A stretch of 64,000 bases of DNA. Source: an uncultured Prevotellaceae bacterium (GTDB lineage Bacteria; Bacteroidota; Bacteroidia; Bacteroidales; Muribaculaceae). Location: contig ONEL01000010.1 of assembly GCA_900316835.1 (NCBI GenBank), forward strand, positions 1 to 64,000, read 5' to 3'. The position numbers and the translations under genes were made by a program. A model generated the notes under the pieces. The model saw only the letters and a list, made by a program, of their open reading frames with translations, made no database searches and had not been told where the DNA came from. Each line of letters starts with the position of its first letter. Position 1 is the first letter of the stretch. This document shows, piece after piece, positions 41,218 through 50,331 of the stretch.

Positions 41218-41262
41218 AATCATTATAATCATTATAATCATTATAGTCATTATAGTCATTAA
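41218..41262 (+). repeat. 9-nt tandem repeat ATAATCATT
   Basis: About five copies of ATAATCATT/ATAGTCATT run to within one base of the ABC exporter stop codon (minus-strand gene 41263-43089). It is a second, unrelated microsatellite in the same intergenic region. Confidence 0.9.
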
Positions 41263-43089
41263 CTAAAATGTTTGCATGTCTACTAGGTGCTTGTAGTTGC
41301 CTCCTAGTGCCATGAGTTGGTCGTGGCGACCTTGTTCTACCACTTTGCCGTCGTGCATGACATAGATGAGGTCGGCATTCTTGATGGTCGACAGGCGGTG
41401 GGCTATGACCAGTGTTGTGCGCCCATGCATGAGCTTGTCGAGAGCCTCCTGCACCAGGTGCTCACTCTCGGTGTCGAGTGCCGAGGTGGCCTCGTCGAGG
41501 ATGAGAATGGGGGGATTCTTGAGGATGGCGCGTGCAATGCTGATGCGCTGTCGCTGACCACCTGAGAGTTTGCACCCCCTGTCGCCAATGTTAGTGTCGA
41601 AGCCGTGCTCGCTAGCCATAATGAAGTCGTAGGCATTAGCTATGCGAGCGGCTTGCTCCACCTGCTCGAGAGTGGCGTTTTCCACGCCAAAGGCGATGTT
41701 GTTGAAGAATGAGTCGTTGAAGAGAATGGCTTCCTGGTTCACATTGCCCATGAGCGACCTCAGTTGCGACACGCTAAAGTTGCGTATGTCCACATCGTCG
41801 ATGGTGATAGACCCCTCGTTCACGTCGTAGAAGCGCGGTAGCAAGTCGGCAATAGTGGTTTTTCCTGAGCCACTTTGTCCCACCAGCGCCACCGTCTTGC
41901 CACATGGAATGCTGATGTTCACACCGTCGATTACCCAAGCATCTTGATAGCGAAATCTCACATTGTTATAGCTTATACCCTGACTAAGCGCTGTGAGTTC
42001 CACGGGCTCGGCAGGGTTGGTGATGGGGTTGTTGGCTCCAAGTATCTTGTCGATGCGCTGCATTGATGCCATGCCACGCTGAATGTTGTAGCTCGCCTTG
42101 GAGAAATCCTTAGCGGGATTGATGATGCTATAGAAAATCACCATGTAGTAGATGAACTTGGGCGCGGTGATGGCATCGGTGCCGTTGAGGATGAGCGTGC
42201 CACCAAACCACAGCACAACGGCTATGGTTGCTGTGCCCAGGAATTCACTCATGGGGTGCGCCAGCTCGTAGCGACGGTTCATGCGTCGCGAGATGTTGCG
42301 ATATTTCTCGTTTTCGCCGCTAAAGCGTCGCATCACCTTGTCCTCGGCATTAAAAGCCTTGATGATGCGCAGTCCGCTGATGGTCTCCTCAATGTTTGAC
42401 ATGATGGTTCCCAGCTGGTTTTGCTGCTCAAGCGAAGCTCGCTTGAGGTACTTGCCCACTCGGCCCATGATGAGTCCCGCCACAGGCAGCAAGATAAATA
42501 CAAAGAGCGTTAGTTGCCAGCTCACAAAGAGCATCATTGCCAGGCACACAACAATCATGATGGGATTCTTGAACATCATGTCGAGCGACATCATGATGGA
42601 ATTCTCCACCTCGGTCACGTCGCCGCTCATGCGCGCCATCACGTCGCCCTTGCGCTCGCTAGAGAAGAAGCCAATGGGCAGCGACACAAGTTTGTTGTAG
42701 ATCATGGCTCGCAAGTCGCGCACCACGCCAGTGCGAAGCGAAATCATGAAATAGGCTGCCATGTAGGCACTGCCTGTTTTCAATCCTGTCATCACCACCA
42801 GCGCAGCCGCTATGCATGCCAGAGCCACGCTCTTGCCACTGGAGGCGATGATGGTTTGCACATAGTAGTAGAAGTTGTTCACCACCACCTTGTCGATGCT
42901 CGCCGAGCCCCAAGGGGTGTAGCTATAGGTTGCTGTGTTGAGCTCAAATAGCATTTCCAGTATGGGTATGATGAGCGCGAAGGAGAACAGCGTGAGCAGT
43001 GCCGCCAGGATGTTGAACACGATGTTCAGCGCCAGCTGCTTCTTGTAGGGAGGCACAAATCGCCTTAGTATTTTAAAAAAACCTTTCAT
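41263..43089 (-). CDS. ABC exporter, MsbA/lipid-flippase-like (fused permease-ATPase)
   Basis: The product has 608 residues from the ATG at 43089. A longer frame from 43119 would begin inside the promoter -7 element (43117-43124), which supports the shorter start MKGFFKILRRFVPPYK. Six spans lie at about 15-315. The ATPase half has Walker A VGQSGSGKTTIADLL, signature LSGGQRQRISIARAIL, Walker B ILILDEATSALD and H-loop VIAHRLST. Half-transporters of this layout form homodimers that flip lipids or export peptides and drugs. The MsbA-like assignment rests on overall layout; the substrate is not determined. Confidence 0.92.
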   Translation of the reverse strand: MKGFFKILRRFVPPYKKQLALNIVFNILAALLTLFSFALIIPILEMLFELNTATYSYTPWGSASIDKVVVNNFYYYVQTIIASSGKSVALACIAAALVVMTGLKTGSAYMAAYFMISLRTGVVRDLRAMIYNKLVSLPIGFFSSERKGDVMARMSGDVTEVENSIMMSLDMMFKNPIMIVVCLAMMLFVSWQLTLFVFILLPVAGLIMGRVGKYLKRASLEQQNQLGTIMSNIEETISGLRIIKAFNAEDKVMRRFSGENEKYRNISRRMNRRYELAHPMSEFLGTATIAVVLWFGGTLILNGTDAITAPKFIYYMVIFYSIINPAKDFSKASYNIQRGMASMQRIDKILGANNPITNPAEPVELTALSQGISYNNVRFRYQDAWVIDGVNISIPCGKTVALVGQSGSGKTTIADLLPRFYDVNEGSITIDDVDIRNFSVSQLRSLMGNVNQEAILFNDSFFNNIAFGVENATLEQVEQAARIANAYDFIMASEHGFDTNIGDRGCKLSGGQRQRISIARAILKNPPILILDEATSALDTESEHLVQEALDKLMHGRTTLVIAHRLSTIKNADLIYVMHDGKVVEQGRHDQLMALGGNYKHLVDMQTF

Positions 43090-43116
43090 TGTTATGTCAT
43101 GAGCAAGAAGTGGTGG

Positions 43117-43124
43117 CAAAAGTA
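43117..43124 (-). promoter_or_regulatory. -7 element for the ABC exporter
   Basis: The minus strand reads TACTTTTG at 43124-43117, 28 bp upstream of the ATG at 43089. It decides against the upstream ATG at 43119. Confidence 0.7.
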
Positions 43125-43301
43125 CATAAAAAAAAGCGTTTTAGCAAGTTGTTCATTGGTGAGTTGCGCAAAACCTTGTTCGCTTGCATTATTTCATTGT
43201 TTGTGGGCAATTTTCATTATCTTGCTGAAATAGATTTGTAACATCATGTTATTTTTCATAATTTTGTAAAATATAAATTAGAAAGATATACTCCGAAGGA
43301 A

Positions 43302-44465
43302 ATGCTCATGAAAATTCACAATAAGTTTAATAAGCAAGAATATATAATTTACGCAATAATAATAGTGCTGATGTTTATTATTCCCACTGTTAGCACTCTT
43401 TTTCATGGTCATGACATTGACGACACACAGTTCTTGTGGAACGACACGGTCAAGAACTTTAAATCTATAGCAATTTTTGTTCTTGCTCTTGCTGTTCATG
43501 ATTTGTTCATAGCTCCGCTATTGGTCTACAAGCACAAGGTGCTGGCTTATTTCGTTGGCTTTGTGATCTTGCTTGGGGTGTTCTATGGCTACAAGTGTGC
43601 TACCCATCCCAAGGAACCCACGTTGCCACCGGCAGTGACCGATGTCAGGATGTTGCCTTCACAGCCCCCCGGCATTAAAAACATGCCCCCCATAGCTCCG
43701 CCTCTCACTCAGCGTCACGACATAATCACGATGATATTACTAGTGTTTGGATTTGGAACTAACATTGGTGTTAAGTTCTACTCGCGTTCTCTCTCGGCTC
43801 GCAAGGAGATGGAAGACTTGGAGAAAGAGAACCTTACACAAAAGATGGAGCACCTGCGTTACCAAATTCATCCGCACTTCTTCATGAACACGCTCAACAA
43901 CATCCATGCTCTGGTTGATATCGACCCTGAGAAGGCTAAGGAGAGCATCATAGACCTGTCGCGGCTCATGCGCTATGTACTCTATGAGTGCAATCACGAC
44001 TATGTGATGGCGGCTAAGGAGATGGGCTTTATGGAAAACTATGTTAAACTCATGCGCATCCGCTATAACGGCAATCTCAAGTTCATGCTAACAACTCCCG
44101 ACGACGGCACGCAGGTGTGGTTACCGCCATTAATCTTCATCTCCTTTGTGGAGAATGCCTTCAAGCATGGTGTGAGTACCACCAAGCCTTCGTTTATTGA
44201 GATAAAAGGTAAAATTTACCATGGCGATGATCAAGAGAGTCGCTTGCTATGGACTTGCCGCAACAGCAAGCGACAGGACAACAATAACGGCACTGGCAAG
44301 GTGAGTGAAGCCAGTGGTGTGGGCTTGAGCAATATCAGGCATCGACTCGACCTGATGTTTGGCAAGAACTACACCCTCAACATTACCGATGGCGAGAAAG
44401 AATTCCTGGTTGAGATGGACATTCCCGTCAAGACTAGCGACCCTGAAGCTATACACAATGCATAA
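43302..44465 (+). CDS. LytS/YehU-type sensor histidine kinase
   Basis: The product has 387 residues. Four hydrophobic spans fill about 1-165 (for example YIIYAIIIVLMFIIP and VLAYFVGFVILLGVFYGY), separated by a Pro-rich extracellular loop. A short coiled coil (KEMEDLEKENLTQKMEHL) leads to the His-kinase domain, with QIHPHFFMNTLNNIHALVD carrying the phospho-acceptor His. The ATPase end has WLPPLIFISFVENAFKHGV (N box) and GVGLSNIRHRLDLMF. This is the PF06580-type kinase that partners with LytTR regulators; such a regulator follows at 44655. An AT-rich repeat tract lies between them. Confidence 0.92.
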   Translation: MLMKIHNKFNKQEYIIYAIIIVLMFIIPTVSTLFHGHDIDDTQFLWNDTVKNFKSIAIFVLALAVHDLFIAPLLVYKHKVLAYFVGFVILLGVFYGYKCATHPKEPTLPPAVTDVRMLPSQPPGIKNMPPIAPPLTQRHDIITMILLVFGFGTNIGVKFYSRSLSARKEMEDLEKENLTQKMEHLRYQIHPHFFMNTLNNIHALVDIDPEKAKESIIDLSRLMRYVLYECNHDYVMAAKEMGFMENYVKLMRIRYNGNLKFMLTTPDDGTQVWLPPLIFISFVENAFKHGVSTTKPSFIEIKGKIYHGDDQESRLLWTCRNSKRQDNNNGTGKVSEASGVGLSNIRHRLDLMFGKNYTLNITDGEKEFLVEMDIPVKTSDPEAIHNA

Positions 44466-44603
44466 TTCATAATGCACAATTCATAATGCACAATTCACAA
44501 TGCACAATTCACAATGCATAATGCACAATTCATAATGCACAATTCATAATGCACAATGCGTAATGCACAATTCATAATTCATAATGCTTAATGCAAAATT
44601 CAC
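44458..44603 (+). repeat. Degenerate ATAATGCACAATTC tandem repeat
   Basis: About ten imperfect copies of units such as CATAATGCACAATT and CACAATGCACAATT start within the last codons of the sensor kinase gene and run to about 44603. The array lies between the kinase and its response regulator, so its length could affect spacing within the operon. Confidence 0.85.
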
Positions 44604-44654
44604 GAATATAATTTTTAATGCTTAATATATAATTACTTTAACTTCCTTAACACT

Positions 44655-45380
44655 ATGATACGTTGCATAGCAATCGACGATGAGCCCCTGGCACTGCAGC
44701 AAATGGAGAGCTACATCAGCAAAATTCCTTATCTAGAACTGGTGGCAAAATGCCAGTGTGCCACCGACGCTAAGAGCATTATTGACAATGACAAGGTAGA
44801 TGCCATCTTTTGCGACATCAACATGCCCGAGCTCAATGGGCTCGACTTTGTGAAGTCGCTCAAGAATCCCCCAATGGTGGTCTTCACTACGGCCTATAGC
44901 GAGTATGCCATCGATGGCTTTAAACTCGATGCTGTAGACTATTTGCTCAAGCCTTTTGGTCTTGACGATTTCAGGAAAGCTACCGAGAAGATCAAGAAGC
45001 GCTACGACGCTCAACGCATGCTACAAGAAGTGAGCCAGGTGGATGAGGATGATGCCATCTTCTTGAAAACGGAGTATAAGATAGTGCGCATCAACGTGAG
45101 CGACATCCACTATGTGGAAGCAATGAGCGAATATCTGCGCATCTATGTTGATGGTGCCACTCGCCCCATCATTGTGCTCATGAGCATGAAGAAGATGGAG
45201 GAGCGCCTGCCCTCGTCAAGTTTCATGCGTGTGCATCGCTCATTTATCATCAATCTCAAGAAAATTAAGGAAGTGAGCAAGAACCGCATCTCGCTCGGGG
45301 AAGATGTGGATGTTCCCATTGGCGACAGCTACCGCGACAATTTTAATGCCTACATCAACAGCAAGTTCTTGACGAAATAG
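44655..45380 (+). CDS. LytTR-family response regulator
   Basis: The product has 241 residues. The receiver domain (about 1-120) has acidic pocket D8/D9, phospho-acceptor D54 in IFCDINMPELNG, Thr and Tyr switch residues in VVFTTAYSEYAIDGF, and Lys in LLKPFG. The LytTR DNA-binding domain (about 135-241) contains YKIVRINVSDIHYVEAMSEYL, SFMRVHRSFIINLKKI and, near the end, VPIGDSYRDNFNAY. It pairs with the adjacent LytS-type kinase. In Bacteroidetes such pairs often sense envelope or nutrient signals. The target promoters are unknown. A terminator follows. Confidence 0.95.
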   Translation: MIRCIAIDDEPLALQQMESYISKIPYLELVAKCQCATDAKSIIDNDKVDAIFCDINMPELNGLDFVKSLKNPPMVVFTTAYSEYAIDGFKLDAVDYLLKPFGLDDFRKATEKIKKRYDAQRMLQEVSQVDEDDAIFLKTEYKIVRINVSDIHYVEAMSEYLRIYVDGATRPIIVLMSMKKMEERLPSSSFMRVHRSFIINLKKIKEVSKNRISLGEDVDVPIGDSYRDNFNAYINSKFLTK

Positions 45381-45410
45381 CGAAGCTATTGTTGTCATTA
45401 GGATTGATAA

Positions 45411-45448
45411 AACAATCGCCGCAAGTAAAAGAGCTTGCGGCGATTGTT
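45411..45448. terminator. Bidirectional terminator
   Basis: A perfect 15-bp stem (AACAATCGCCGCAAG, 45411-45425, with 45434-45448) with an 8-nt loop lies between the convergent LytTR gene and pckA. Both sides are followed by T/A-rich sequence. Confidence 0.9.
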
Positions 45449-45471
45449 GTGTTATAAAAGAATGAAAGAGA

Positions 45472-47085
45472 TTAGAGCTGTGGGCCAGCGGCTACCAGAG
45501 CCTTGCCGGCTTCGTTGCTCTCATACTTGTGGAAGTTCTTTACAAAGCGACCAGCAAGATCCTTGGCTTTCTCTTCCCATTGTGCGGCGTCGGCATAGGT
45601 GTCGCGTGGGTCGAGGATAGCGGGATCCACGCCCTCGAGCTGAGTGGGAACGGTGAAGTTGAAGTAAGGAATTTGCTTAGTGGGCGCATTGTCGATGCTG
45701 TGGTTTAGAATAGCGTCGATGATGCCGCGGGTGTCGCGGATTGAGATGCGCTTGCCACTACCGTTCCAGCCGGTGTTAACGAGATAAGCCTTAGCACCGC
45801 TCATCTGCATGCGCTTAACGAGCTCCTCGGCATACTTGGTGGGATGCAACTCAAGGAATGCCTGACCAAAGCATGCGCTGAAGGTGGGAGTGGGCTCGGT
45901 GATGCCACGCTCAGTACCTGCGAGCTTAGCGGTGAAGCCACTCAGGAAGTAGTACTTGGTCTGCTCAGGAGTGAGGACCGATACAGGAGGCAGCACGCCA
46001 AATGCGTCGGCGCTCAAGAAGATCACCTGCTTGGCTGCTGGGCCATGGCTTTGTGGGCGCACGATGTTCTTGATGTGATAGATGGGGTAAGAAACACGAG
46101 TATTCTCGGTCACGCTCTTGTCGGCGAAGTCGATCTTACCATCTTTATCAACGGTAACGTTCTCAAGCAATGCGTCGCGATGAATAGCGTTGTAGATGTC
46201 GGGCTCGCTCTCCTTGTCAAGGTTGATAACCTTAGCGTAGCAACCACCCTCAAAGTTGAAGACGCCCTCGTCATCCCAGCCGTGCTCGTCGTCACCAATG
46301 AGCTTGCGCTTGGGGTCGGTAGAGAGTGTAGTCTTGCCAGTACCGCTCAGGCCGAAGAAGATTGCGGTGTTCTCGCCGTTCATGTCGGTGTTAGCGCTGC
46401 AGTGCATAGCGGCAATACCCTTCAGTGGAAGGTAGTAGTTCATCATCGAGAAGAGACCTTTCTTCATCTCGCCACCGTACCAGGTGTTGAGGATTACTTG
46501 CTCCTTGCTAGTGACATTGAACACAACTGCTGTCTCGCTGTTGAGGCCCAGTTCCTTGTAGTTCTCTACCTTAGCCTTGCTGGCGGTGTAAACGATGAAG
46601 TCGGGCTCTTGGTCAAACTCGGCCTCGTTTTGTGGGCGAATGAACATGTTGGTCACGAAGTGTGCTTGCCATGCAACCTCCATGATGAAGCGCACTTTCA
46701 TGCGAGTGTCCTTGTGAGTGCCACAGAAACCGTCTACGACAAAGAGGCGCTTGCCACTGAGTTGCTGCTGAGCGAGTTTCTTAACGGCAGCCCATGTCTC
46801 TTGACTTGCCGGGTGGTTATCGTTAGGATACTCGGGAGTAGTCCACCACACGGTGTCCTTGCTATTCTCGTCCATAACGATGAACTTGTCCTTAGGCGAG
46901 CGACCAGTGTAGATACCGGTCATTACATTGATTGCGCCAAGTTCGGTCTCCTGGCCTACATCGAAGCCTTCAAGGCCCTCCTTAGTTTCCTCGTTGAACA
47001 ATACCTCATAGGTGGGATTGTAAAGCACCTCGGCAACATCGTTGATGCCATACTTTGCTAAAACTGACTTATCAAATTTTGCCAT
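45472..47085 (-). CDS. pckA: Phosphoenolpyruvate carboxykinase (ATP)
   Basis: The product has 537 residues, the standard length. Signatures are [11 protein letters not shown] (oxaloacetate-binding Arg), [16 protein letters not shown], the P-loop [15 protein letters not shown] (244-258; K251), [20 protein letters not shown] (Mn2+/Mg2+ ligands), and [12 protein letters not shown] with the C-terminal nucleotide loop [15 protein letters not shown]. It interconverts oxaloacetate and PEP with ATP. In gut Bacteroidales it usually works in the carboxylating direction toward succinate, saving ATP. It is monocistronic between the terminator at 45411 and a promoter at 47169. Confidence 0.98.
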   Translation of the reverse strand: MAKFDKSVLAKYGINDVAEVLYNPTYEVLFNEETKEGLEGFDVGQETELGAINVMTGIYTGRSPKDKFIVMDENSKDTVWWTTPEYPNDNHPASQETWAAVKKLAQQQLSGKRLFVVDGFCGTHKDTRMKVRFIMEVAWQAHFVTNMFIRPQNEAEFDQEPDFIVYTASKAKVENYKELGLNSETAVVFNVTSKEQVILNTWYGGEMKKGLFSMMNYYLPLKGIAAMHCSANTDMNGENTAIFFGLSGTGKTTLSTDPKRKLIGDDEHGWDDEGVFNFEGGCYAKVINLDKESEPDIYNAIHRDALLENVTVDKDGKIDFADKSVTENTRVSYPIYHIKNIVRPQSHGPAAKQVIFLSADAFGVLPPVSVLTPEQTKYYFLSGFTAKLAGTERGITEPTPTFSACFGQAFLELHPTKYAEELVKRMQMSGAKAYLVNTGWNGSGKRISIRDTRGIIDAILNHSIDNAPTKQIPYFNFTVPTQLEGVDPAILDPRDTYADAAQWEEKAKDLAGRFVKNFHKYESNEAGKALVAAGPQL

Positions 47086-47168
47086 AGCTGTGTAAAAAAT
47101 TATTGAATGTTTTTCTTTTTAAGTTTTTTCGCTTTGGTGAAAAATAAACCTCATTTTCTTTTAGAACG

Positions 47169-47176
47169 CAAAGTTA
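47169..47176 (-). promoter_or_regulatory. -7 element for pckA
   Basis: The minus strand reads TAACTTTG followed by CG, about 85 bp upstream of the pckA start. The gap 47086-47309 is otherwise AT-rich without a gene. Confidence 0.65.
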
Positions 47177-47309
47177 GTCAATTATTTTATAATAAATTAA
47201 TTAATATGGAAAAAAATCCTTAATAGGGTGAAAAAAGACACTAATTAAGGATTTTTATATGTGTTATGCGCTGAGGGTGCGCGCAAAAGCTATAATAGGC
47301 TCACGTGCA

Positions 47310-50300
47310 TCATTTTTTCTTGAGTAGAGCGTAGAGCTCACGCACGCCACTCACCATGAAGCCGAGCACAATTATTATGAGCCAGTCATGCAGTGAGAGA
47401 GGCTCCACATTAAAGAAATCGTTGAGCAAAGGCACTTGCACAATCGCCACTTGCCCCAGGGTGACGATGGTGGCTATGAGCAAGAATCCATCGCATCCTT
47501 TCAGGTTCCACCCCGAGCCTCCGGTCTTGTAGGCACGAGCGTTGAACATGTATCCCATGTGGGTGATGACAAATGTGGTGAAAATGAGTGTTAGTTCGTA
47601 GGTGGTGAGTGGGTTTCTCTTGCCCAAGTCCAAGTTTACAAGCTGTGAGAGGCTTGTCACATCGCTGTGCTGGAAGATGATGAGCATTAGTAGCAAGATG
47701 ATGAAGAACATGATACCCACACCCAGGATGTTTTGTAGCATCGACCTGTCGAGGATAAAAGCGTGTGGGTCGCGTGGTTTCTCGTTCATCACGCTCGGCT
47801 GTGGTGGCAGTGCCGAGAGTGCGATGGCCGCAAAGGTGTCCATGATGAGATTTACCCACAGCATTTGTGTTACCGTGAGTGGCGACTCGGTGCCCATGAA
47901 GGCTCCGCACAGCACTAGCAGGCACGCCGCTACATTAACAGTGAGTTGGAAGAGCAGGAAGCGTTGAATGTTTTTATACAACGAGCGCCCCCACATCACG
48001 GCACTGGCTATTGTGCTGAAGGAGTTATCCTGGATAATCATGTCGGAAGCGTCTTTGGCAACAGCGGTGCCGTTACCCATAGCAAGGCCAATGTCGGCAC
48101 TGTTGAGTGCGGGAGCATCGTTAGTGCCGTCGCCAGTGACGGCAACCACTTGACCTAGTCGCTGTAGCGACTCCACCAGGCGTTTTTTGTCCATGGGGCG
48201 AGCACGTGCTATAATCTTCACGTCGAGCACCCGCTCGTCGAGCTGGCTGTCGCTAAGCTTGGCGAGAGCCGAGCCCGTGAGGATGTTGCTTGGTCCGTCG
48301 TCGTGTGTCCACAATCCTATTTTTCGCCCTATTTCCACTGCAGTGTCGGCATTGTCGCCCGTGACAATCTTCACCGCAATGCCAGCGTTCATGCACTCGG
48401 TTATCGACTCTTTCACTCCGTCACGAATGTCGTCGGCAATAGCAAAGACTCCAGCAAAGGTGAGGTTGTCGCTCGTGAGCTTGCCATCGCTGAAGATATT
48501 ATCTTGGTCATCGACAATGGCATAGGCGAGAGCTAGGGTGCGCATAGCCTTCTTTTGATACCCGTGCAATGTGTTGAGTGTGTTGTCGCGGGTGGCGTTG
48601 TCGATGTTAGAGAGCGATAATATAATCTCGGGCGCCCCTTTCACATACAGCACTTTCTTGCCCAGCACTGCCGAGTGAACAACGGTTGCCATGTATTTGT
48701 TCTCGGTGGAGAATGGTAATTGATCAATCACTTCCACGTTGTCGCGGATGTCGAGATACTTGTAGCCTTCCTGCTCGAGCCACAGCAGTAACGCTCCCTC
48801 GGTGGGATTTCCTATAACCTTGATGGTACTAGGATTAGCAAAGTCAAGGTTGGCGGTAGAGTTTGTAGCAAGCATCTCGGCAAGCAATGCCTTGTCCACA
48901 GCAGGAGCGCTGTAGTCGGCCACTTGCATCTGGTTTTTGGTGAGTGTACCAGTCTTGTCGGTGCATATTACCGAGGCCGCCCCCATTGTCTCGCAGGCGT
49001 GCATAGTGCGTGGCAGGGTGTTGCTCTTCATGAGTTTTCTCATGCTGAATGCCAGGCTCAGAGTTACCGACATGGGCAGTCCCTCGGGCACAGCCACCAC
49101 AATCAGTGTCACGGCTATCATGATGGTCTTGAGGAAGAAACTGATAAAGTCCACCCAGTAGTCGCCCGAGCCAAAGTCTTGTGGATTAGACACTAGATAC
49201 CACGCTATGCGCCCCACAATGATGAGGATTGCCAGCAGATAACTGCCTTTAGTTATCCATTGTGCCAGTTCGTTGAGTTTCTTGCTCAATGGCGTCTCGC
49301 TTCCACGTCGCACACGCATTCTGTCGATTAGCGGTTGTTCAACCACCACGTCGGCACTCTCATTCTTGCTGAGATAGTCGTTGAGGGCATCGTTAGCCTC
49401 TTTTTCGCTGTGATAGGTACCCAAGATATTGCCACTGTCGTTATCCTTGAGTAGCCACCCCACCTTCACCTCGTTACCCTCATAGAGCGAGTGGTACACG
49501 TGACCACTCTCGGTGGCATCTCCCACCTTTTCCACTTGAGCGGTGCAATATCCTTCGGTGATGGAAGTCCCCTTTTTTATTTCATTAGGCTTGTAGGTAG
49601 CGCCTTTTTCAAATTGAGCCGGGTCGGTAGTTTTTTCGGTCATCAATTCACCGGTAAGCGACGACTCATCCACCGTGAGGTTTATCGCCTCAAGCAAGAT
49701 GCAGTCGGCAGGCACTTCCTCGCCGGGTTCGAGTTTCACAATGTCGTCGACCACAATCTCCTTTCGTGTCACCTGGCACATGTTACCGTTGCGATAAACT
49801 TTCACCAGTGTGTCGTCATTGGTTTGATTCAGGCTCTGGAATGTTTTCTCGTTCTTTTTCTCAAGAAAATAAGCGATGCTAGTAGCCAAAATCAGCGCGA
49901 TGATAATGCCTATGGGTTCAAAGAAAGTGGTCCATGGTGCATTATCCCACTCATATTCATATACCGCAATCCCTATTGACAACACAAAAGCTGTGATAAG
50001 GATTTTAAACAAGGGGTCGTTATATCCGCCAAAGAATCCCACAATCACGATCATTATCGTTGCAATAGCCGCTATCAAGGGTATAATCCATGCCACAGAG
50101 CCCATGCTGGTTGAGAGGACTGCAGCTGTAACAATGGCTATTGCCACAACCGCTGCCATAGTCAGTGAGATGGGATGGCGGCACACATTCTTGAATTGTT
50201 CCCACAGCGACTCTTCCTTGGGTGGCGTGAGAACGTTGGCGCCATGCTTGGCGCGACTTTCAAGCACTTGAGCATCGGTCAAGCCTTGAAAATGATTATG

Positions 50301-50318
50301 TGCGGTTTTAGTTGGCAT
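47310..50318 (-). CDS. Calcium-transporting P-type ATPase (PMCA/SERCA-like) with an inserted domain
   Basis: The product has 1002 residues. The actuator region has TVDESSLTGELM. The phosphorylation site is CTDKTGTLTKNQM (Asp near residue 454), the nucleotide domain carries KGAPEIILSL, and the hinge is VAVTGDGTNDAPALNSADIG. The membrane part includes VVAVPEGLPMSVTLSLAFS (M4) and a late VNLIMDTFAAIALS (M6-like), both fitting type IIB Ca2+ pumps. Unlike typical relatives, about 55-65 residues (about 275-338, including LLKDNDSGNILGTYHSEKEA) are inserted between the actuator domain and TPLSKKLNEL. It exports Ca2+ using ATP. It heads a minus-strand group with small gaps. Confidence 0.93.
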   Translation of the reverse strand: MPTKTAHNHFQGLTDAQVLESRAKHGANVLTPPKEESLWEQFKNVCRHPISLTMAAVVAIAIVTAAVLSTSMGSVAWIIPLIAAIATIMIVIVGFFGGYNDPLFKILITAFVLSIGIAVYEYEWDNAPWTTFFEPIGIIIALILATSIAYFLEKKNEKTFQSLNQTNDDTLVKVYRNGNMCQVTRKEIVVDDIVKLEPGEEVPADCILLEAINLTVDESSLTGELMTEKTTDPAQFEKGATYKPNEIKKGTSITEGYCTAQVEKVGDATESGHVYHSLYEGNEVKVGWLLKDNDSGNILGTYHSEKEANDALNDYLSKNESADVVVEQPLIDRMRVRRGSETPLSKKLNELAQWITKGSYLLAILIIVGRIAWYLVSNPQDFGSGDYWVDFISFFLKTIMIAVTLIVVAVPEGLPMSVTLSLAFSMRKLMKSNTLPRTMHACETMGAASVICTDKTGTLTKNQMQVADYSAPAVDKALLAEMLATNSTANLDFANPSTIKVIGNPTEGALLLWLEQEGYKYLDIRDNVEVIDQLPFSTENKYMATVVHSAVLGKKVLYVKGAPEIILSLSNIDNATRDNTLNTLHGYQKKAMRTLALAYAIVDDQDNIFSDGKLTSDNLTFAGVFAIADDIRDGVKESITECMNAGIAVKIVTGDNADTAVEIGRKIGLWTHDDGPSNILTGSALAKLSDSQLDERVLDVKIIARARPMDKKRLVESLQRLGQVVAVTGDGTNDAPALNSADIGLAMGNGTAVAKDASDMIIQDNSFSTIASAVMWGRSLYKNIQRFLLFQLTVNVAACLLVLCGAFMGTESPLTVTQMLWVNLIMDTFAAIALSALPPQPSVMNEKPRDPHAFILDRSMLQNILGVGIMFFIILLLMLIIFQHSDVTSLSQLVNLDLGKRNPLTTYELTLIFTTFVITHMGYMFNARAYKTGGSGWNLKGCDGFLLIATIVTLGQVAIVQVPLLNDFFNVEPLSLHDWLIIIVLGFMVSGVRELYALLKKK

Positions 50319-50331
50319 TATTCTAATTTTT

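Noticed and set aside
45844..47061. 405-codon plus-strand open frame
   Set aside because: It lies antisense to pckA; long shadow frames are common opposite this codon usage.
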